From RGIG5327 sp045612485 (GTDB lineage Bacteria > Verrucomicrobiota > Lentisphaeria > Victivallales > UBA1829), in assembly GCA_045612485.1 (NCBI GenBank), contig JAZKZE010000004.1, positions 1 to 9,210 on the forward strand: a DNA stretch of 9,210 nucleotides. Direction: 5' to 3'. This document shows, piece after piece, positions 6,200 through 9,210 of this stretch. A model generated the notes under the pieces. It was given only the letters and a program-made list of their open reading frames with translations, had not been told where the DNA came from and ran no database searches. Within the stretch, counting starts at the first letter, position 1. Every line of letters begins with the position of its first letter. Position numbers and translations under genes: made by a program.

Positions 6200-6255
6200 G
6201 AGAAAAATTCAAAACTCATACAAAACAAAAAAGTATCATTTCCGCAGGAAGCCCG

Positions 6256-7338
6256 TTACAATGCCCCCAGCAATATACTGCTGAACGTTGCCGTGGGAGC
6301 CATTTCCCTGAAATCTTCCAACGCAGCCCGCACCTCTTTGACCGTACCGAGCAATTCATTATACAATGCTTCATCCTTCATAAATTTTCCGGCAGTCCCC
6401 TCCCCTTTTTCCAGAGATTCAGTCAATCTTGCAATACTGCGGACAGCTTTATCCATATCTTCAAAAAATTTCCCGTCATCCGCAATAATACGGTTCAGAC
6501 TGCTCTGATTGGAATTTACTTTCTTCATAAAGGAATTCATATTGGCAAGGAAAGAAGAAAACTCTCCGGCAGTTTTTTCATCATTCAAAAGCTTTCCTGC
6601 CAACCCTTTTGCCTTTTCCACATCGGTGGCAAGTTTCTGTAATTTTTCAGCAAGTTCCCCCAGATTGGAAAAGGCTTTCTGTGCATTATCGTAAAAAGCC
6701 GGATCATTAGCCAATTTTCCGAGAGTACCTTTCCCTTTCCGGATATCCGCAAAAATAGCATCCATATTTCTGGCATTTTCATCCAGTCTTGCAAGGGTAT
6801 TTTTGATCCTGTCCAGCACTCCGCCTTCCACCACGACTTCCCGCAGATACTTTTCATCTTCACGGAAAGCAGCGATCAATTCCGATGCTTCCGTAATAAT
6901 ATCAATAGGCGGCAGACCTTTGAAAAGAGTATTTTCAGGAAGCGGTTTGGAATTTTTTGCATCCCCCGTCTTGATATTCACATAAGCTCCGCCGAAAACT
7001 GAAGAACTCTGAATACTGAATTCATAGCCTTTGTAAATGGGTACGGCTTTACGCAATTTCATGTGTACGATAACAGAATTATTGTCCTCCGCCAGATCAA
7101 TGGCAGTAATGACTCCCATATCCACCCCGATCACTTTTACCTTGTCGTTGACTGCCAATGTACTGGCATGGGGGAAACTTACCGAAAGCACTCTGGTCTT
7201 CTGACTGTCACTGAAAAAATCCCAGCCTCTGACGATCACGGTAAAATAAAAAAGAATAGCCAAAGCCCCCAGAATAAAAAGTCCGGTTAAAAATTCCGGC
7301 GAAAAAAGAATGTTGCGGGATTGTTTTGTACCTGTCAT
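6256..7338 (-). CDS. mlaD: Mce/MlaD-family lipid-binding protein
   Basis: This 360-residue protein is the membrane-anchored substrate-binding part of an Mla-type ABC lipid transporter. A single N-terminal helix (about 14-33) anchors it in the inner membrane with the rest in the periplasm. Residues about 48-125 match the Mce/MlaD beta-barrel domain (VSFPHASTLAVNDKVKVIGVDMGVITAI, then FGGAYVNI), which forms rings that pass phospholipids. Residues 150-345 are helical, with a repeated KGxGTxGK...D..xY motif at 201-216 and 311-326 and a weaker copy near 242-260. It is longer than E. coli MlaD (about 180 residues) because of this tail. The C-terminus ends in a hydrophobic TFSSILLGAL. The start overlaps the ATPase stop by 4 bp (ATGA), indicating translational coupling. 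It is the last gene of the mlaEFD unit, with rnpB following about 90 bp further on. Confidence 0.93.
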   Translation of the reverse strand: MTGTKQSRNILFSPEFLTGLFILGALAILFYFTVIVRGWDFFSDSQKTRVLSVSFPHASTLAVNDKVKVIGVDMGVITAIDLAEDNNSVIVHMKLRKAVPIYKGYEFSIQSSSVFGGAYVNIKTGDAKNSKPLPENTLFKGLPPIDIITEASELIAAFREDEKYLREVVVEGGVLDRIKNTLARLDENARNMDAIFADIRKGKGTLGKLANDPAFYDNAQKAFSNLGELAEKLQKLATDVEKAKGLAGKLLNDEKTAGEFSSFLANMNSFMKKVNSNQSSLNRIIADDGKFFEDMDKAVRSIARLTESLEKGEGTAGKFMKDEALYNELLGTVKEVRAALEDFREMAPTATFSSILLGAL

Positions 7339-8123
7339 TTGATTTCCATTTCCTTATATTTCTGTTCCCTGATGATTTCCGCAAAATTGCTTTTCACGGA
7401 AAACTGCGAATCTATAAACTGCCGTACACGGATGTTTTTACTTCTGAGAAACTCTTCCGGCGGAGCACATTCCAATACCTGACCTCCGGAAAGCATGGCG
7501 ATCTTGTCCCCGGCATTCAATGCGCTGACAAGGTCGTGCGTGACCACAACCGAAGTCATGGAAAATTTTTCCTTCATTTCTGTGATAAGGGAATCGATCC
7601 TGCGGGACATCACAGGATCCAGTCCGGAAGTAGGCTCATCATACAGCATAATCTCCGGCTCTGTAATCAGAGCCCGGGCAAGTCCGGCACGTTTGACCAT
7701 TCCCCCGGAGATCTCCGAGGGCATTTTATTTGCAGAATTTTCCAGTCCCAGTACAGAAAGAGTGGCATAAACCTTTTCAGAAATCTCCTTTTCCGTCAAT
7801 TTTGTTCCTTCCCTCAAGGGCAGTGCCACATTATCATATATATTCATCCAGTTCAGCAATGCGCCGCCCTGGAAAAGCATCCCCACTTTCTTCCGCAGAG
7901 TCCTCATTCCCTCTTTATTGAGCAAGCCAAGTTCCAGCCCGTCAACAGTGATCCTGCCGGAATCCGGTTTGAGAAGTCCGATGATGTGGGAAAGCGTAAC
8001 AGATTTCCCTGTACCGGAAGGTCCCACGATCATAAAAGTTTCCCCCTTTTCGACGTGAAAAGAGAGGTCGTTCAGGATCTTCTGATCTTTGAAACTTTTG
8101 TAAACATGTGAAAAAGTGATCAT
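7335..8123 (-). CDS. mlaF: MlaF-type ABC transporter ATP-binding protein
   Basis: This 262-residue cytoplasmic ATPase powers the MlaE permease. All ABC motifs are intact: Walker A GPSGTGKS (34-41), Q-loop Q85 in LFQGGALL, signature ISGGMVKRAGLARA (138-151), Walker B IMLYDEP (158-164) with Glu163, D-loop SGLDP (166-170) and switch histidine His196 in VVTHD. The signature ISGGM followed by KRAGLARAL, and the FQGGALLNWMNIYDNVALPL stretch after the Q-loop, are characteristic of the MlaF/Ttg2A branch rather than of general importers. Its start codon overlaps the mlaE stop codon (TGATG), and its stop overlaps the mlaD start (ATGA), so the three proteins are made together. There is no strong ribosome binding site, consistent with coupling to mlaE translation. 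Length is normal for the family. Confidence 0.96.
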   Translation of the reverse strand: MITFSHVYKSFKDQKILNDLSFHVEKGETFMIVGPSGTGKSVTLSHIIGLLKPDSGRITVDGLELGLLNKEGMRTLRKKVGMLFQGGALLNWMNIYDNVALPLREGTKLTEKEISEKVYATLSVLGLENSANKMPSEISGGMVKRAGLARALITEPEIMLYDEPTSGLDPVMSRRIDSLITEMKEKFSMTSVVVTHDLVSALNAGDKIAMLSGGQVLECAPPEEFLRSKNIRVRQFIDSQFSVKSNFAEIIREQKYKEMEIK

Positions 8124-8893
8124 CAGTAGAAAAGCCTCGTTATAATATACCCCACGATCAATACGACAAGAAAATTGGTCACCACAGATCTTTTTGTGGC
8201 AAGCCCCACTCCAACGGCACCGTTTCTGGTCACAAATCCCTGATAACAGCTGATCCCTACAATGATCACCGCAAATACCCAGGATTTGAATGCCCCCACA
8301 TACAGCTCTTTTTCATTGAGCATGAAACGCACATTTTCAAAATAGGTACTCCAGGAAACATCCAGCTGGGTATATGCCACAACTCCGCCGCCCAGAATTC
8401 CCACAAGATCCGTATAACAGGTAAGAACCGGACACATGATCATCATTGCCATCAGCCGGGGCGTCACAAGAAATTTCACAGGATCAATGGACATGACCTC
8501 CAGTGCCGCGATCTCCTGGGATACCTTCATGGTTCCGATCAATGCCGCCATGGAAGACCCCACACTTGCAGCAAGGATCAATGCAGTCATAAATGGTCCC
8601 ATTTCCCGGAACATGGTCTGCGCTACAATGAATCCCACCCGCATCTCCTGACCATAACTTTTCAGGATAAGGCCGCTTTGCAGGGCAAGGATCATTCCGG
8701 TAAAGAGAGCTACCGTGGATGTCACTCCGAAACTTTTCTGACCGCAAAGGATCAGCTGACGCAAAACTTCCTTATGCGCTTTGACACAATAGGGGAGATG
8801 AATAAAAGCAGAAAGGACTATTTGTACCCCTTTCCCCACATCGGAAATGTGTCCCAGAGTCCGCATTCCCAGCGTATAAATACTTTTTTTCAT
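8123..8893 (-). CDS. mlaE: MlaE-type ABC lipid transporter permease
   Basis: This 256-residue inner-membrane permease is close to the length of E. coli MlaE (260). The family core lies at 96-153: REMGPFMTALILAASVGSSM, then ALIGTMKVSQEIAALEVMSI and DPVKFLVTPRLMA, matching the canonical REMGP...GS..AAE.GTM.V..EIDAL..M..DP...LV.PR pattern. Five or so hydrophobic segments are visible, after an N-terminal amphipathic region (1-50) typical of MlaE. With MlaF and MlaD it should move phospholipids between inner membrane and periplasm to keep the outer membrane asymmetric; the direction cannot be inferred. The ATG at 8893 has a weak GGGG sequence 6-9 nt upstream. It is the first recognisable gene of the operon. 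A fragment of an unrelated-looking gene ends 73 bp upstream. Confidence 0.95.
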   Translation of the reverse strand: MKKSIYTLGMRTLGHISDVGKGVQIVLSAFIHLPYCVKAHKEVLRQLILCGQKSFGVTSTVALFTGMILALQSGLILKSYGQEMRVGFIVAQTMFREMGPFMTALILAASVGSSMAALIGTMKVSQEIAALEVMSIDPVKFLVTPRLMAMMIMCPVLTCYTDLVGILGGGVVAYTQLDVSWSTYFENVRFMLNEKELYVGAFKSWVFAVIIVGISCYQGFVTRNGAVGVGLATKRSVVTNFLVVLIVGYIITRLFY

Positions 8894-8934
8894 TCATTAC
8901 CCCGTTTTCTGTAAAACATATTTAATTCTTTGAG

Positions 8935-8961
8935 AATATACCATCTTATACAATACTGCAA
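8935..8961 (-). promoter_or_regulatory. Possible mlaEFD promoter
   Basis: In the 73-bp gap before mlaE the minus strand has TTGCAG (8961-8956), a 15-nt spacer and TATATT (8940-8935). The -10 box is good, but the -35 is imperfect and the spacer is short. The mla genes may instead be read through from the gene at the right edge, since no terminator is visible between them. Confidence 0.35.
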
Positions 8962-8966
8962 ATCTT

Positions 8967-9210
8967 TCAAATTTCAAGAAACCAGAACAGCCGCACTGAA
9001 GAAATTTTTCCTTTGACAGCAATACGTACCATACTGAAAAAAATATCCAGGAATACATCTTTATCCTTCCCCGGCTCTGCCTGTATCCGGTGCATATAGA
9101 AAGGCCCTATGGCAAGTTCGGAATAATTTTCCGCTTCCGTACTGCGGCCCAACCCCCACAGAATATTGAAACTCAAACCTTTCTCATTACTTTCCGCTTT
9201 GTACAATGTC
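8967..9210 (-). CDS. C-terminal fragment of an unrecognised protein (cut by right edge)
   Basis: The frame is open from its TGA stop (8967-8969) to the right edge, so this is the last ~80 residues of a longer protein; its start lies outside the window. The only start-like codon inside is a TTG near the edge with no supporting ribosome binding site. The visible part alternates polar and hydrophobic residues with many aromatics (LSFNILWGLGR, ELAIGPFYMHRI, VFLDIFFSMVRIAV, VRLFWFLEI), suggesting beta strands, possibly of an envelope or outer-membrane protein. This is inference and I recognise no family. It lies 73 bp upstream of mlaE on the same strand with no evident terminator between, so it may be cotranscribed with the lipid transporter. 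Confidence 0.55.
   Translation of the reverse strand, partial: TLYKAESNEKGLSFNILWGLGRSTEAENYSELAIGPFYMHRIQAEPGKDKDVFLDIFFSMVRIAVKGKISSVRLFWFLEI

Noticed and set aside
6225..6255. Small TTCC/GGAA hairpin followed by TTTTTT after mlaD
   Set aside because: A 4-bp stem and a 7-nt gap before the T run are too weak to call a terminator.
5876..6508. Plus-strand open frame of 210 codons across rnpB and the mlaD end, and a minus-strand frame at 5991-6212
   Set aside because: Both overlap the clearly conserved RNase P RNA. Their products are low-complexity or basic and they have no ribosome binding site.
7326..8111. 261-codon plus-strand open frame opposite mlaF
   Set aside because: mlaF on the other strand carries every ABC motif, so this frame is a codon-usage shadow.

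Overview
All supportable genes in this window lie on the minus strand, so transcription runs from the right edge towards the left. The cell is a diderm bacterium of moderate G+C: it encodes an Mla/Mce-type outer-membrane lipid transport system, a class A RNase P RNA and several proteins with signal peptides. Secreted proteins with charged helices and CxxCxGxG motifs, membrane proteins with zinc ribbons, and an N-terminal 'T.DNRVYNNV..VKV..KGLVFKY' domain resemble proteins of the PVC group (Lentisphaerota/Verrucomicrobiota-like). That placement is an inference and is not proven by anything here.

Right part (about 9210 to 6256): the C-terminal end of an unrecognised protein cut by the window edge is followed by a tight mlaE-mlaF-mlaD operon. 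These encode the permease, ATPase and membrane-anchored Mce/MlaD protein of an ABC lipid transporter, and the coding ends overlap (TGATG and ATGA junctions). No mlaB, mlaC or mlaA is visible.

Middle (6200 to 4138): the RNase P RNA gene rnpB has its own promoter and a 10-bp P1 helix that fixes both ends. It is followed by a small single-pass membrane protein with an NTF2-like outer domain, then a YrbG-type Na+/Ca2+ antiporter that ends at a strong intrinsic terminator.

Left-middle (3924 to 490): a three-gene operon of unknown function. It encodes a membrane protein with four cytoplasmic zinc ribbons and three near-identical 43-residue repeats outside the membrane; a secreted protein with a long charged helix and a DnaJ-like Cys motif at its end; and a small secreted protein with a Ser-rich linker. 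A GC-rich hairpin at 490-510 closes the operon. This is the best candidate for an undescribed system.

Left edge (1 to 430): no gene, but four tandem units of about 119 bp. Each carries a near-consensus sigma70-type promoter (TTGACA, exactly 16 nt, TAAATT or TATATT) firing leftwards out of the window. The array probably continues past base 1, and what it drives cannot be seen.
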